A DNA stretch of 64,000 nucleotides from Ancylobacter novellus DSM 506. GTDB lineage: Bacteria > Pseudomonadota > Alphaproteobacteria > Rhizobiales > Xanthobacteraceae. The stretch covers positions 3,472,001 through 3,536,000 of the forward strand of contig NC_014217.1 in the NCBI RefSeq assembly GCF_000092925.1, written 5' to 3'. The notes under the pieces were generated by a model. That model was not told where the DNA came from, made no database searches, and saw nothing but the letters and a program-made list of their open reading frames with translations. The stretch's first letter is position 1. Each line of letters begins with the position of its first letter. The position numbers were made by a program, and so were the translations under genes. Below, piece by piece: positions 27,482-36,073 of this stretch.

Positions 27482-28318
27482 CTAATCCGCCAGCGCGAAG
27501 CGCAGCGCCCGCGCCATCGCCGCCGGCAGGATGGAGGCATGGTCCTCGCCCGGCATGACCTCGAAATGGACCCGCGCGCCCGGCCACGCCGTCCGCACCC
27601 GGTCGGAGAAGCCACGCGCCCGGTCGACCATCGCCCGCCGCGCGCGGCGGGCCGCCATCTCCGCCGCCTCCGGCCGCGCTGCCTGCCAGGGCGAGAGCGC
27701 CTGCTCCCACTCCCCGACCATGATCGCCAGCCGCCGCCCGGCGCCGTCCGCCCGCTCCAGCCCCTCGACGAGCCGCGCCTCGTCCCACCAGATGGACGGG
27801 CTGACCGCGACATGGGTGCGGAAGCTGCCGGGATCGCGCGCCATCGCGTCGAGCACGAACCAGCCCGCCAGCGAATGGCCGAACAGGGTCTGGTTCGCCG
27901 CATCGACTGGCACCTCCCGCGCGATGCGAGGCTTGAGCGTGTGCTCGATGAAGGCGAGGAAGGCGTCGCGCCCGCCGGTCGCCCGCTCGTCGCGCCCTGC
28001 CCCTTCGGCGCCCGGCCCGGCGGTGTAGTCGAAGGTGCGCCGCGCGCGATGATCCTCGCCCTCGGGATAGCCGATGCCGACGATCACCGAAGGCGCGATG
28101 CCGGTCGCCTGCGGCCGCACCGCGCCGCGCCGCATCACCTCGACGAAGGTGGAAAATCCCGCATTGGCATCGAGCATGGTGACGACCGGAAAGCCGCCCG
28201 GCGGCGGCTCGCCCTGCGGCCGCGCGAGGAAGATGCGCCAAGGGGCGTGCGGATCGGCGCCGCGGTCCTCGGGCGCGAGGTCGAACCATTCGGCATCTGG
28301 CAGGGTGACGGGGTTCAT
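27482..28318 (-). CDS. Siderophore esterase-like alpha/beta hydrolase (Fes/IroE-like)
   Basis: A 278-residue cytoplasmic hydrolase of the esterase family that includes enterobactin esterases. The features seen are PVVTMLDANAGFSTFVE near the N-terminus, SVIVGIGYPEG, the nucleophile elbow FGHSLAGWFVLDAM (Ser about 148), SPSIWWDEARLV, and the catalytic His in MPGEDHASI near the end. The combination of GIGYP, GHSLAG and SPSIWW is characteristic of the IroE/BesA-like group that hydrolyses tri-serine or related siderophore backbones. It is divergent from the siderophore permease genes, with a 147-base shared upstream region, which supports a role in releasing iron from the imported catecholate. No signal peptide is seen, so cytoplasmic action is likely. 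Confidence 0.82.
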   Translation of the reverse strand: MNPVTLPDAEWFDLAPEDRGADPHAPWRIFLARPQGEPPPGGFPVVTMLDANAGFSTFVEVMRRGAVRPQATGIAPSVIVGIGYPEGEDHRARRTFDYTAGPGAEGAGRDERATGGRDAFLAFIEHTLKPRIAREVPVDAANQTLFGHSLAGWFVLDAMARDPGSFRTHVAVSPSIWWDEARLVEGLERADGAGRRLAIMVGEWEQALSPWQAARPEAAEMAARRARRAMVDRARGFSDRVRTAWPGARVHFEVMPGEDHASILPAAMARALRFALAD

Positions 28319-28380
28319 CGGCTCGGGTCGTGCGGCGGGAGGTCAAGCACTAGCCCATGCGCGCGCGAGCGCAAGCACGG

Positions 28381-28397
28381 CGTTCGAAAATGGAACG
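28381..28397. promoter_or_regulatory. Small inverted repeat in the esterase/permease divergent region
   Basis: CGTTC-N7-GAACG followed by ACTCTAAGGAATTTC lies between the divergent esterase and FecCD genes. This is the only AT-rich part of the spacer, so it is the likeliest site for promoters and an iron-responsive operator. No known consensus is matched with confidence. Confidence 0.3.
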
Positions 28398-28465
28398 ACT
28401 CTAAGGAATTTCCCTCTCCTTACAGGAGCTTGACCCCTCCTCCGGGCTCATGCAGAACCCTTGCC

Positions 28466-29521
28466 GTGAGCGAGCTTCCCCCCCACACGCAGCAACTCTC
28501 GGCCTATGCCAGGCTGGTGCGCTGGCGCGTGCTCATCGTCGCCGGGCTCGGCGCGCTGATGCTGGTGGCGATGCTGTTCGACATCGCCACCGGGCCGTCC
28601 AACTTGGCCGTAGCCGACGTCGTCTCCGGCATCCTCTCCCCCTCCTCGCTCGACGCGCCCTCCCGCGTGATCATCTGGGAGGTGCGCCTGCCCTATGCGC
28701 TGATGGCGGTGCTGGTGGGTGCCGCGCTGGCGCTGGCCGGGGCGGAGATGCAGACCATCCTCAACAACCCGCTGGCGAGCCCGTTCACGCTCGGCGTCTC
28801 CTCCGCCGCCGCCTTCGGCGCGGCACTGGCGCTGGTGCTCGGGATGAGCCTGCCCTTCATCCCCGCCGAGTGGAACCTGCCGGCCTTCGCCTTCCTCTTC
28901 GCCTTCGCCTCCGTGCTGCTGCTTCAGGCCATGGCGCGGCTGCGCGGCACGGGGGTGGAGACGCTGGTGCTGTTCGGCATCGCGCTGGTCTTCACCTTCA
29001 ACGCGCTGGTGGCGCTGGTGCAATATGTCGCCAGCCAGGAGGCGCTGCAGCAGCTCGTCTTCTGGAGCATGGGCAGCCTCGCCCGCTCCAGCTGGACCAA
29101 GCTCGGCGTGCTCGGGCTGGTGACGCTGATCGTCGTGCCGTTCTCGCTCAAAGCCTCCTGGCGGATGACGGCGCTGCGGCTCGGCGAGGACCGCGCGCGC
29201 AGCTTCGGCATCTCGGTGGCGCGGCTGCGCTTCTTCTCGCTGCTGCGGGTCAGCCTGCTCGCCGCCACCTCGGTCGCTTTTGTGGGCACCATCGGCTTCA
29301 TCGGGCTGGTGGCGCCGCACATCGCCCGGCTGCTGGTCGGCGAGGACCACCGCTTCTTCCTGCCGGGCAGCATGCTGGCGGGCGCCGTCATCATGTCGCT
29401 CGCCTCGGTCGCCTCGAAGACCATCGTGCCCGGCGCGCTGCTCCCCGTGGGCATCGTCACCTCACTGATCGGCGTGCCCTTCTTCATCGCCCTCATCTTC
29501 TCCCGGCGCGAGCGGCTGTGA
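28466..29521 (+). CDS. FecCD-family iron-siderophore ABC transporter permease
   Basis: A 351-residue inner-membrane permease of the FecCD/BtuC family, importing ferric siderophore. Several hydrophobic helices are present with family signatures: EVRLPYALMAVLVGAALALAGAEMQTILNNPLASPFTLGVSS near the N-terminus and VGTIGFIGLVAPHIARLLVGEDHR, followed by LLPVGIVTSLIGVPFFIALI at the end. The start is GTG 28466 (VSELPPHTQQ); the longer open frame to the left is noise. Its stop overlaps the ATG of the ATPase by one base (TGATG). Only one permease gene is present, so it would act as a homodimer. The binding protein of the system is probably the gene at 40240-41373. Confidence 0.92.
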   Translation: MSELPPHTQQLSAYARLVRWRVLIVAGLGALMLVAMLFDIATGPSNLAVADVVSGILSPSSLDAPSRVIIWEVRLPYALMAVLVGAALALAGAEMQTILNNPLASPFTLGVSSAAAFGAALALVLGMSLPFIPAEWNLPAFAFLFAFASVLLLQAMARLRGTGVETLVLFGIALVFTFNALVALVQYVASQEALQQLVFWSMGSLARSSWTKLGVLGLVTLIVVPFSLKASWRMTALRLGEDRARSFGISVARLRFFSLLRVSLLAATSVAFVGTIGFIGLVAPHIARLLVGEDHRFFLPGSMLAGAVIMSLASVASKTIVPGALLPVGIVTSLIGVPFFIALIFSRRERL

Positions 29522-30303
29522 TGGGCACGCCGAAGCTTTCCATCGAAGCGCTGTCGGTCGGCTACGGCCGGCGGAAGATCATCGAGAATCTCTCGCTTCC
29601 CGCCATTGCCGGCGGCGCGGTGACGGCGCTGATCGGGCCCAACGCCGCCGGCAAGACCACGCTGCTGCGCGCGCTCGCCGGCCTCGTCCCGGCCAAGGGA
29701 TCGATCCACCTCGACGACACCGAGCTGACCTCGCTCTCGGTCGCGGGCCATGCGCGGCACGTCACCTACATGCCGCAGGCGCTGCCGCAGCGCGTGGCGC
29801 TCACCGTGTTCGAGGCGACGCTGTCGGCGCTGATGTCGGCGCGCGACGACGCCATCTCCACCGCCGAGGCGCATGAGCGCGCGCTGCACGCGCTGGACCG
29901 GCTCGGCATCGCCGACCTCGCCTTGCGCGGGCTGGATGAGCTGTCCGGCGGCCAGCGCCAGCTTGCCAGCCTCGCCCAGTCCATCGTGCGCGAGCCGACC
30001 GTGCTGCTGCTGGACGAGCCGACCAGCGCGCTCGACATCCACCATCAGCTGCGCGTCATGCAGCTCGTCGCCGAGGTGGCGCGCGAGCGCGGCATCATCG
30101 TCGTCATCGTGCTGCACGACATCGCCCAGGCCGCCCGCTACGCGCAGCGCATCGTGCTCCTGGAGCAGGGCGCGATCGCCGCAGATGGCCCGCCCGACGA
30201 GGCGATCACGCCGGCGACGCTGGCTCGGGTCTACAAGGTCGAGGCGCGCGTCGAGCGCTGCTCGCATGGAACCTTGCAGGTGATCGTAGATAGGGCGGTG
30301 TAG
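29521..30303 (+). CDS. Iron-siderophore ABC transporter ATP-binding protein
   Basis: A 260-residue ABC ATPase of the FepC/FecE type that powers ferric siderophore import. Motifs in order: Walker A GPNAAGKTT (about residue 39-47), Q-loop in TYMPQALPQ, ABC signature LSGGQRQ, Walker B VLLLDEPTSALD and the H-loop VLHDIAQA. The start codon overlaps the permease stop, so the two are translationally coupled. It converges with the siderophore biosynthesis genes (entA side), with family A repeats between. Confidence 0.94.
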   Translation: MGTPKLSIEALSVGYGRRKIIENLSLPAIAGGAVTALIGPNAAGKTTLLRALAGLVPAKGSIHLDDTELTSLSVAGHARHVTYMPQALPQRVALTVFEATLSALMSARDDAISTAEAHERALHALDRLGIADLALRGLDELSGGQRQLASLAQSIVREPTVLLLDEPTSALDIHHQLRVMQLVAEVARERGIIVVIVLHDIAQAARYAQRIVLLEQGAIAADGPPDEAITPATLARVYKVEARVERCSHGTLQVIVDRAV

Positions 30304-30331
30304 CTTCGCTTTGCCGTTCTCCACTGAGCCA

Positions 30332-30439
30332 CCTCATCCTGAGGTGCCCGGCCATCGGCCGGGCCTCGAAGGATGCTCGTCCGGGGGCGCTTAAGCGAGC
30401 ATCCTTCGAGGCTCGCTACGCTCGCACCTCAGGATGAGG
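30332..30439. repeat. Palindromic intergenic repeat, family A (inverted pair)
   Basis: CTCATCCTGAGGTGCCCGGCC...GGGCCTCGAAGGATGC and CATCCTTCGAGGCTCGC...GCACCTCAGGATGAGG sit between the convergent transport and biosynthesis operons. Each arm forms a hairpin, so this may also act as a bidirectional transcription end. Confidence 0.85.
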
Positions 30440-30463
30440 TCGTTCTCAAGATAAACGCGCAGA

Positions 30464-31240
30464 TCACCCCCGCATCGTCGCGCCGCCGTCGACATAGAGG
30501 TCGGCCATGGTGATGTGCCCCGCGCGGTCGGAGAGCAGGAACACCACGGCATCCGCTACGTCGTCCGGCGTCGCCAGCTTGGCGAGCGGGATGCCGGTCT
30601 TGAAGGTCTCAAGCGAGCCGGCGATCACGCGCGCGGCGCCGTCCGCGTCCGCCCACATGGCGGTCTGCATCGGGGTCAGCGTCGAGCCGGGGGCGACGAT
30701 GTTGCAGCGGATGCCGTGCGGCGCCAGTTCCAGCCCGAGGCAGCGGGTGAACATGGTCGCTGCCGCCTTGGAGGCCGCATAGGCCGCCATGGCATGGCGC
30801 GGAATGCCGGCGGCATTCGACGACACCGTGACGATGGCTCCCCGCGCCCGCTCCTGCATCGCCCGCGCCACCGCCCGCGAGACGCGGAACACGCCGGCCG
30901 CATTGATGTCGAGCACGCGCTCCCATTCATGGTCGGAGAGGCTGACGACCGGCTCGTAGGACAGCACGCCGGCGACATTCGCCAGCAGGTCGATCGGGCC
31001 GATGTCCCGCTCCACGCGCGCGACCAGCGTATCCACCGCCTCGGTCGAGCGCACGTCGAGCAGCACCGCATGGACCCTGCCGCCGAGCTCTCCGGCAAGC
31101 CGCGCCACCGCGCCCTCGTCGATGTCGGTCGCCACCACCGTCACCCCTTCGAGGTGAAGCTGGCGCACCACCGCGGCGCCGATGCCGCCCGCGGCTCCCG
31201 TCACCAGCGCCACCTTGCCGCTCAGACCGCTGTCGCGCAT
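30464..31240 (-). CDS. entA: 2,3-dihydro-2,3-dihydroxybenzoate dehydrogenase
   Basis: A 258-residue short-chain dehydrogenase expected to oxidise 2,3-dihydro-2,3-dihydroxybenzoate to 2,3-dihydroxybenzoate with NAD+. SDR features: nucleotide loop [18 protein letters not shown]-type motif (LANVAGVL), catalytic Ser in [11 protein letters not shown] and the YAASK catalytic pair. [13 protein letters not shown] and [30 protein letters not shown] are typical of EntA/DhbA. It overlaps the end of the NRPS gene by 19 bases and is the last gene of the leftward siderophore series. The assignment rests on both motif style and context. Confidence 0.9.
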   Translation of the reverse strand: MRDSGLSGKVALVTGAAGGIGAAVVRQLHLEGVTVVATDIDEGAVARLAGELGGRVHAVLLDVRSTEAVDTLVARVERDIGPIDLLANVAGVLSYEPVVSLSDHEWERVLDINAAGVFRVSRAVARAMQERARGAIVTVSSNAAGIPRHAMAAYAASKAAATMFTRCLGLELAPHGIRCNIVAPGSTLTPMQTAMWADADGAARVIAGSLETFKTGIPLAKLATPDDVADAVVFLLSDRAGHITMADLYVDGGATMRG

Positions 31241-34200
31241 GAGGCGCTCTCCTTTTCAGCTTCCGCCAGTGCCCGCGCCAGCACCGGGGCGATGGATTGC
31301 GAGGCTTCCGGCCCGGTGAGGAAGGCGTGCAGCGAGGCGATGTCGGTCACCTCGATGCCCGCAACATAGGGCCGCCACTGCTCGGGGAGCAGGTCGCGCC
31401 CCTGATGATCGAGCGCGGCGCGGAAATAGGTGACCGGCCCGTCATAGAAGCGATGGAAATGCCCGCGCACCAGCGCGCTGTTGCCGGAGACGACGCGCAC
31501 CACGCCGTCAAGCGCCGCATCGGGCAGCAGGCCGAGCGGGCTGTCGGAGGCGCGCAGGAAAGCCAGCACCGACTTGCGGTTCAAGGCGAGCGCCGGCAGG
31601 CGGTCGGGATCATGCCCGGCAATGGCGATCATTGCCTTCAGCGCCGCGCCCTCGTCCGGCTCCGGCTCGGCGCGCCAGCAATCGGCGGGGTAGGAATCGA
31701 GCATCGCCACCACCCCGACCTCGGCGCCGATCTCCTTCAGCCGCACCGCCATGGCCTGGGCGATGATGCCGCCGACCGACCACCCGACGAGGTGGTAGGG
31801 GCCGTGCGGCCGAACGTTGCGGATGCGCGCGACATAGTCGGTGGCGAGGGCTTCCAGGCTCGTAGGCGTCGGCACGTCGGGCGACAGCGCCGGCGCCTGC
31901 ACGCCATAGACGGTGCGGCGGGGCGAGAGCGCGCGGGCGAGCCGCCCATAGCACCAGGAGATTCCGCCGGCCGGATGAATGGCGAAAAGCGGGGGAAGGG
32001 TCGGATCGCCCTCGACCAGCGTGATGATCGGCCCGAGGCCGGCATCCCGCTCCGGCTCCTCGGCGTCGATCAGCCGGGCGAAGCCTTTGAGCGTCGGCTG
32101 AGCGAACAGCGCCCCCAAGCCGGGATCGCGGCCCCATTCCTCGCGCACGCGCAGCAGCAGCGCGACGGCGGCGAGCGAATCGCCGCCGAGCGAGAAGAAA
32201 TCGTCCTCGGCGAAGACCGGCGACGTCAGGCCGAGCTGTGCGGTGAAGAGTTCGGCGAGGCGCTGCTCGGTCGGCGTCTCCGGCGGGCGCGACCCGGTGC
32301 CGGCGAAGTCAGGCGCCGGCAGGGCAGCACGGTCGAGCTTGCCATTGGCATTCACCGGCAGGACATCGAGCGCGACGAAGGCGGCCGGCACCATGTAATC
32401 GGGCACGCGGGCGGCGACATGGGCCTTCAGATCGGCTAGGTGGGCGCCCTGCTCCGGCACCACATAGGCGACGATGCGCTTCGATCCGCCATCCTCGCGG
32501 GCGACGATGCCGGCCTGCTTTACCAGGCCGGAGGCCATCACCGCCGCCTCGATCTCGCCAAGCTCGATGCGCAGGCCGCGGATCTTCACCTGATGGTCCG
32601 AGCGGCCGAGGAACACCACCGCCCCGTCCGGTCGCCACAAGGCGAGGTCGCCGGTGGCGTAGATGCGCTCCCCCGGCCGGAACGGATCGGGGAGGAAGCG
32701 CTCCTGCGTCAGGTCCGGCCGGCCGAGATAACCCCGCGCGAGCTGCACGCCGCCGAGATACAGATGACCCGGCACATTCGGCGGCTGCGGGCGGCCCTTC
32801 TCGTCCAGCACATAGAGCCGCGTGTTCCACACCGGAAAGCCGATGGGCACGGGCAGCGAAGGATCGTCCGGCCCGGCCGGCCAGTAGCTCACATCCACCG
32901 CCGCTTCGGTCGGCCCGTAGAGATTGTGCAGCTCGGACGACACCGTGCGGTGGAAGCGGTCGCGCAGGTCCGCCGGCAGTTCCTCGCCGGAACAGAAGAT
33001 TCGGGCGAGCGACAGGCCGCGCACGCTCGGCTCGGCGAGGAAGGCCGCGAGCATGGAGGGCACGAAATGCGCGGTGGTGATTTTCTCCTCAGCGATGATC
33101 TTCGCCAAGGCCACCGGGTCGCGATGCGCCTCGGGCGGGGCGACGACGAGGCAGGCGCCGGAGAGGAAGGGCAGGAAGAACTCCCACACCGAGACGTCGA
33201 AGGTGGCGGGCGTTTTCTGCAGGATGCGGTCGGCGGGCGAGAAGCCGTAGTGCTCGCGCATCCAGACGAGCCGGTTGACGATGGCCCGGTGCTCGATCAC
33301 CACGCCCTTCGGCTCGCCGGTCGAGCCGGAGGTGTAGATGACATAGGCTGCGTCGCCGGGCCGGGGCGAAGGGAGCGCTGCGCCGGCCGGCCGGGCGCTC
33401 CAGTTCTCCGGCGTCAGCACATCAACTTTGCCGGCAAAGCGATGGGCGTCCCCTTGCTGGGCCAGCACCAGAATCGGCTTCGCCGAGGCGAGTATGCGGT
33501 CGATCCGCGCGTCGGGCTGGGCGAGGTCGAGCGGCAGATAGGCGGCGCCCGCGCGCAGGATCGCGATCAGCGCGATGACCAGATCGAAAGAGCGCGGCAG
33601 CGCCACGGCGACGATCCGATCCGGTCCCGCCCCCGCCGCGCGCAACTGCTCGGCCAGCGCCCGGCTGCGGGCGTCGAGCGTCGCATAGTCCATCGTCGCG
33701 CCGTCAAAGCGCAGCGCCGGCGCGTCGGGCGTCGCGCGCAGCGTCCCTTCGATCAGCGCGGCGAGCGTGGTGTCCGGCACCGGATGGTCGGTGGCGTTGA
33801 GCGCGAAGAGATGCCGCTCCGCCTCATCGGGCGTCGCCGTCGGCACCTCGTCGAGCGTTTCCACCGCGCTCGCCGCCTCGATGAAGTGCTTCAGCCGCGT
33901 GGCATGCGCCTCGACCGTGCCGATGTCGTAGAGGTCCGGGTTGGCGTCGACCTCCAGCCGCAACCCGTCCGTGCCGTGCAGGCGGAAGGTGAAGGTGATG
34001 TCCTCCACCGGGCCGGTGGACAGGACCTCCAGCCGGCTCTCCAGCCCGTGGAAGCGCGGCGTCTCGTCGAACGGCAGCAAATTGATGAGCGGCCCGTGCA
34101 GCCGGCGCTGGCCGCCGATCAGCTTGAGGTCGCGACGCAGCTGCTCGGAGCGGTAGCGGCCGTGCCGCCGGGCGCTAGTAAGACTCTTAGCCACCGCACC

Positions 34201-35124
34201 GAGAAAATCATCCAGCGGCCCATCAGGGGCGGCCACGCGCAGTGGCAGCACGTTCATCAGCATGGCCGGCACCCGCGCCGCCGCGCTGCCGAGCCGCGCC
34301 ATGAAGGGCACGCCGAGGATCACCTCGGGCGTTCCGGTGTGGCGCTGGACATAGGCGGCGGAAAGCCCGGTGACGACGTCCGGCCAGGGGATGCTGGTGC
34401 GCTCACCTATCGCCTTCAGCCGGGCGAAGGCGCCGGCGTCGATCTCCACCGCGCGGCGATGGAAGCCCGGCGCGCTCACCGGATTGCCCGGCGCGAGGCT
34501 CGCCACCTCGGGGCGATCCGCGAACAGCTCGCGCCAGTAATCGCCATCCTTCGCCCGCTTTTCCGAAGTGCGATAGGCGGCGTCCTCCGCCAGCACCACG
34601 GCGAAGCCTGGCGGCGGCGCGCCGGCCTCCGTCCCGCGCAGGCGGGCGTTGTAAAGCTCGGCCACGCGCTGGGTGAGCAGGATCATCCCATAGCCATCGA
34701 TGGCGAGGTGATGGATACGCTGCTGCCAGATATGGCGCTTCGGCCCCAGCACGAAGAGCCGCTCGGCCGAGAGCTTCTCGCGCGTCGGGTCGATCGGGGT
34801 CGCCATGTCGCGGGCGATGTCGGCCTGCGCCGCCGCCAGCGGATCGGGGGCTTCCGAAACGTCGATGATGTCGAGAACGGGCCGGTTGGCCGGATCGATG
34901 AACTGCAACGGCCCTGCGGGATCGTCGATCATGCGCAGCGCCAGCGCGTCGGCTTCCTCAACCGCCCGCGCCAGCGCCGCCTCGAAGGCGATGAGGTCCA
35001 GCGGGCCGGCAAGCTCGATATACTGCCCGGTATTGAACAGCGGGTTCACCGGGTCGAGCCGCTGCGCGTACCACAGGCCCGACTGCGCCTCGGTGAGCGG
35101 ATGCGCCTCCCCCGGGACCTCCAT
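31222..35124 (-). CDS. Single-module NRPS (C-A-T-TE), EntF-like, predicted to use serine
   Basis: A 1300-residue non-ribosomal peptide synthetase with the EntF layout. The condensation domain (about 8-430) has the catalytic HHLAIDG at 138-144. The adenylation domain (about 450-945) contains IYTSGSTGEPKG, NLYGPTEAAVD, ATGDLALW and NANGKLDR. The thiolation domain has its phosphopantetheine Ser in FFSLGGDSLAA (about 981), and the thioesterase (about 1060-1300) has nucleophile motif GWSVGG (about 1115). Aligning by eye, the specificity residues read D-V-W-H-F-S-L-V-D-K, the serine code of EntF. With entA, entB, entC, entE and the free carrier next door, it should condense 2,3-dihydroxybenzoate with serine and release an oligomer or cyclic triester. 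No MbtH-like gene is adjacent. Confidence 0.93.
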   Translation of the reverse strand: MEVPGEAHPLTEAQSGLWYAQRLDPVNPLFNTGQYIELAGPLDLIAFEAALARAVEEADALALRMIDDPAGPLQFIDPANRPVLDIIDVSEAPDPLAAAQADIARDMATPIDPTREKLSAERLFVLGPKRHIWQQRIHHLAIDGYGMILLTQRVAELYNARLRGTEAGAPPPGFAVVLAEDAAYRTSEKRAKDGDYWRELFADRPEVASLAPGNPVSAPGFHRRAVEIDAGAFARLKAIGERTSIPWPDVVTGLSAAYVQRHTGTPEVILGVPFMARLGSAAARVPAMLMNVLPLRVAAPDGPLDDFLGAVAKSLTSARRHGRYRSEQLRRDLKLIGGQRRLHGPLINLLPFDETPRFHGLESRLEVLSTGPVEDITFTFRLHGTDGLRLEVDANPDLYDIGTVEAHATRLKHFIEAASAVETLDEVPTATPDEAERHLFALNATDHPVPDTTLAALIEGTLRATPDAPALRFDGATMDYATLDARSRALAEQLRAAGAGPDRIVAVALPRSFDLVIALIAILRAGAAYLPLDLAQPDARIDRILASAKPILVLAQQGDAHRFAGKVDVLTPENWSARPAGAALPSPRPGDAAYVIYTSGSTGEPKGVVIEHRAIVNRLVWMREHYGFSPADRILQKTPATFDVSVWEFFLPFLSGACLVVAPPEAHRDPVALAKIIAEEKITTAHFVPSMLAAFLAEPSVRGLSLARIFCSGEELPADLRDRFHRTVSSELHNLYGPTEAAVDVSYWPAGPDDPSLPVPIGFPVWNTRLYVLDEKGRPQPPNVPGHLYLGGVQLARGYLGRPDLTQERFLPDPFRPGERIYATGDLALWRPDGAVVFLGRSDHQVKIRGLRIELGEIEAAVMASGLVKQAGIVAREDGGSKRIVAYVVPEQGAHLADLKAHVAARVPDYMVPAAFVALDVLPVNANGKLDRAALPAPDFAGTGSRPPETPTEQRLAELFTAQLGLTSPVFAEDDFFSLGGDSLAAVALLLRVREEWGRDPGLGALFAQPTLKGFARLIDAEEPERDAGLGPIITLVEGDPTLPPLFAIHPAGGISWCYGRLARALSPRRTVYGVQAPALSPDVPTPTSLEALATDYVARIRNVRPHGPYHLVGWSVGGIIAQAMAVRLKEIGAEVGVVAMLDSYPADCWRAEPEPDEGAALKAMIAIAGHDPDRLPALALNRKSVLAFLRASDSPLGLLPDAALDGVVRVVSGNSALVRGHFHRFYDGPVTYFRAALDHQGRDLLPEQWRPYVAGIEVTDIASLHAFLTGPEASQSIAPVLARALAEAEKESASCATAV

Positions 35125-35127
35125 GCG

Positions 35128-35418
35128 TCAGCCCGCCCGCGCGGCCTGTTTGCGCGACACGAGCTCCCACCAGCCGTCCAGCGTCGGGTTCTCGGCGAAT
35201 TCGGAGAATTCGAGCTCCAGCCCGCCCTCGCTCCACAGCAGCACGAGGTTCATCGCTCGCATGGAATCGAGGCCGAGATCGATCAGGCTGTCCTCGCCGT
35301 CGATCTCTTCCGGGTCCTCGTGCAGCATCTTCGCGATGTCCGCGCGCATCTTCTCGCGCGTCACCGGCGCCACGGGCGTGACGATGCGCTTGATGTCGCC
35401 GGGCTCGATGGCCATCAC
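35128..35418 (-). CDS. Free-standing aryl carrier protein
   Basis: A 96-residue acyl-carrier-type protein matching the C-terminal ArCP domain of EntB. The phosphopantetheine site is LIDLGLDSMRAMNL (Ser about residue 52), and the ending ENPTLDGWWELVSRK closely mirrors the EntB tail. It would carry 2,3-dihydroxybenzoate, loaded by EntE and delivered to the NRPS. In enterobacteria this domain is fused to isochorismatase; here it is a separate gene whose start overlaps the stop of the isochorismatase gene by 4 bases (ATGA). It ends three bases before the NRPS start. Confidence 0.92.
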   Translation of the reverse strand: MMAIEPGDIKRIVTPVAPVTREKMRADIAKMLHEDPEEIDGEDSLIDLGLDSMRAMNLVLLWSEGGLELEFSEFAENPTLDGWWELVSRKQAARAG

Positions 35419-36071
35419 AGCACCTCCAATATGGCCGCCGTCATCAGCGGCACGGCGCAGACATCGGCGGCATAGGAAAGCGCGAGGTCGTGCTTGGCGC
35501 GGGAGAAATCCGCCAGCGCGTCCGCCGCCATGAAGGGCTCAATGTCGCGCATGAAGGCGTCGGCGGCGGTGAGCGTGCAGCCGATATGGGCATAGACGCC
35601 GCAGATGATCAGCTGGTCGCGGCCGCGCGCGCGCATCAGCGCCTCCAGATTGGAGCGCTGGAAGGCGCTGTAGCGGTGCTTGACCAGCACGAAGTCGCCC
35701 GGCTCCGGCGCCAGAGGCGCGACGACGGGCTGATGCTCCGGCGCCGCGCTCATGCCCGGCCCCCAGAGGTCGGCCTGAAGCCCGCGGTCGCGGCGGTCCT
35801 GATTGCCTTCCTGCGCGGTGTAGAACACCGGCACGCCCGCCGCCCGCGCGGCTTTCGCCAGCGCCGCGATATTGGCGATGACCGGCGCGATGGGTGCGGC
35901 ATCGGCGTCGAAGATGCGCAGGAAATAGTTCTGCATGTCGTGGATCAGCAGCGCGGCGCGGTCGCGGTCCAGCTTCCACGGCGCGCGCGGCTTCGGCAGC
36001 TCGTCCGCGCGGGGGAGATCGTAGGGGGCGACGGTCGGCAGCCCGGGTTTTCCGCCCAGTTTGGCAGTCAT
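35415..36071 (-). CDS. entB: Isochorismatase (2,3-dihydro-2,3-dihydroxybenzoate synthase)
   Basis: A 218-residue enzyme that removes pyruvate from isochorismate. Family blocks: ALLIHDMQNYFLRIF with the catalytic Asp, YTAQEGNQDRRDRGLQADLWGPGM, VLVKHRYSAFQRSNLEALM with the Lys, and CGVYAHIGCTLTAADAFMRDI, which in EntB-type isochorismatases is nearly invariant. It lacks the C-terminal carrier domain of E. coli EntB; that function is in the next gene. ATG 36071 has GGAGAAG five bases upstream and lies two bases after the entE stop; the longer frame to 36284 is inside entE and is not used. Confidence 0.93.
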   Translation of the reverse strand: MTAKLGGKPGLPTVAPYDLPRADELPKPRAPWKLDRDRAALLIHDMQNYFLRIFDADAAPIAPVIANIAALAKAARAAGVPVFYTAQEGNQDRRDRGLQADLWGPGMSAAPEHQPVVAPLAPEPGDFVLVKHRYSAFQRSNLEALMRARGRDQLIICGVYAHIGCTLTAADAFMRDIEPFMAADALADFSRAKHDLALSYAADVCAVPLMTAAILEVL

Positions 36072-36073
36072 GT

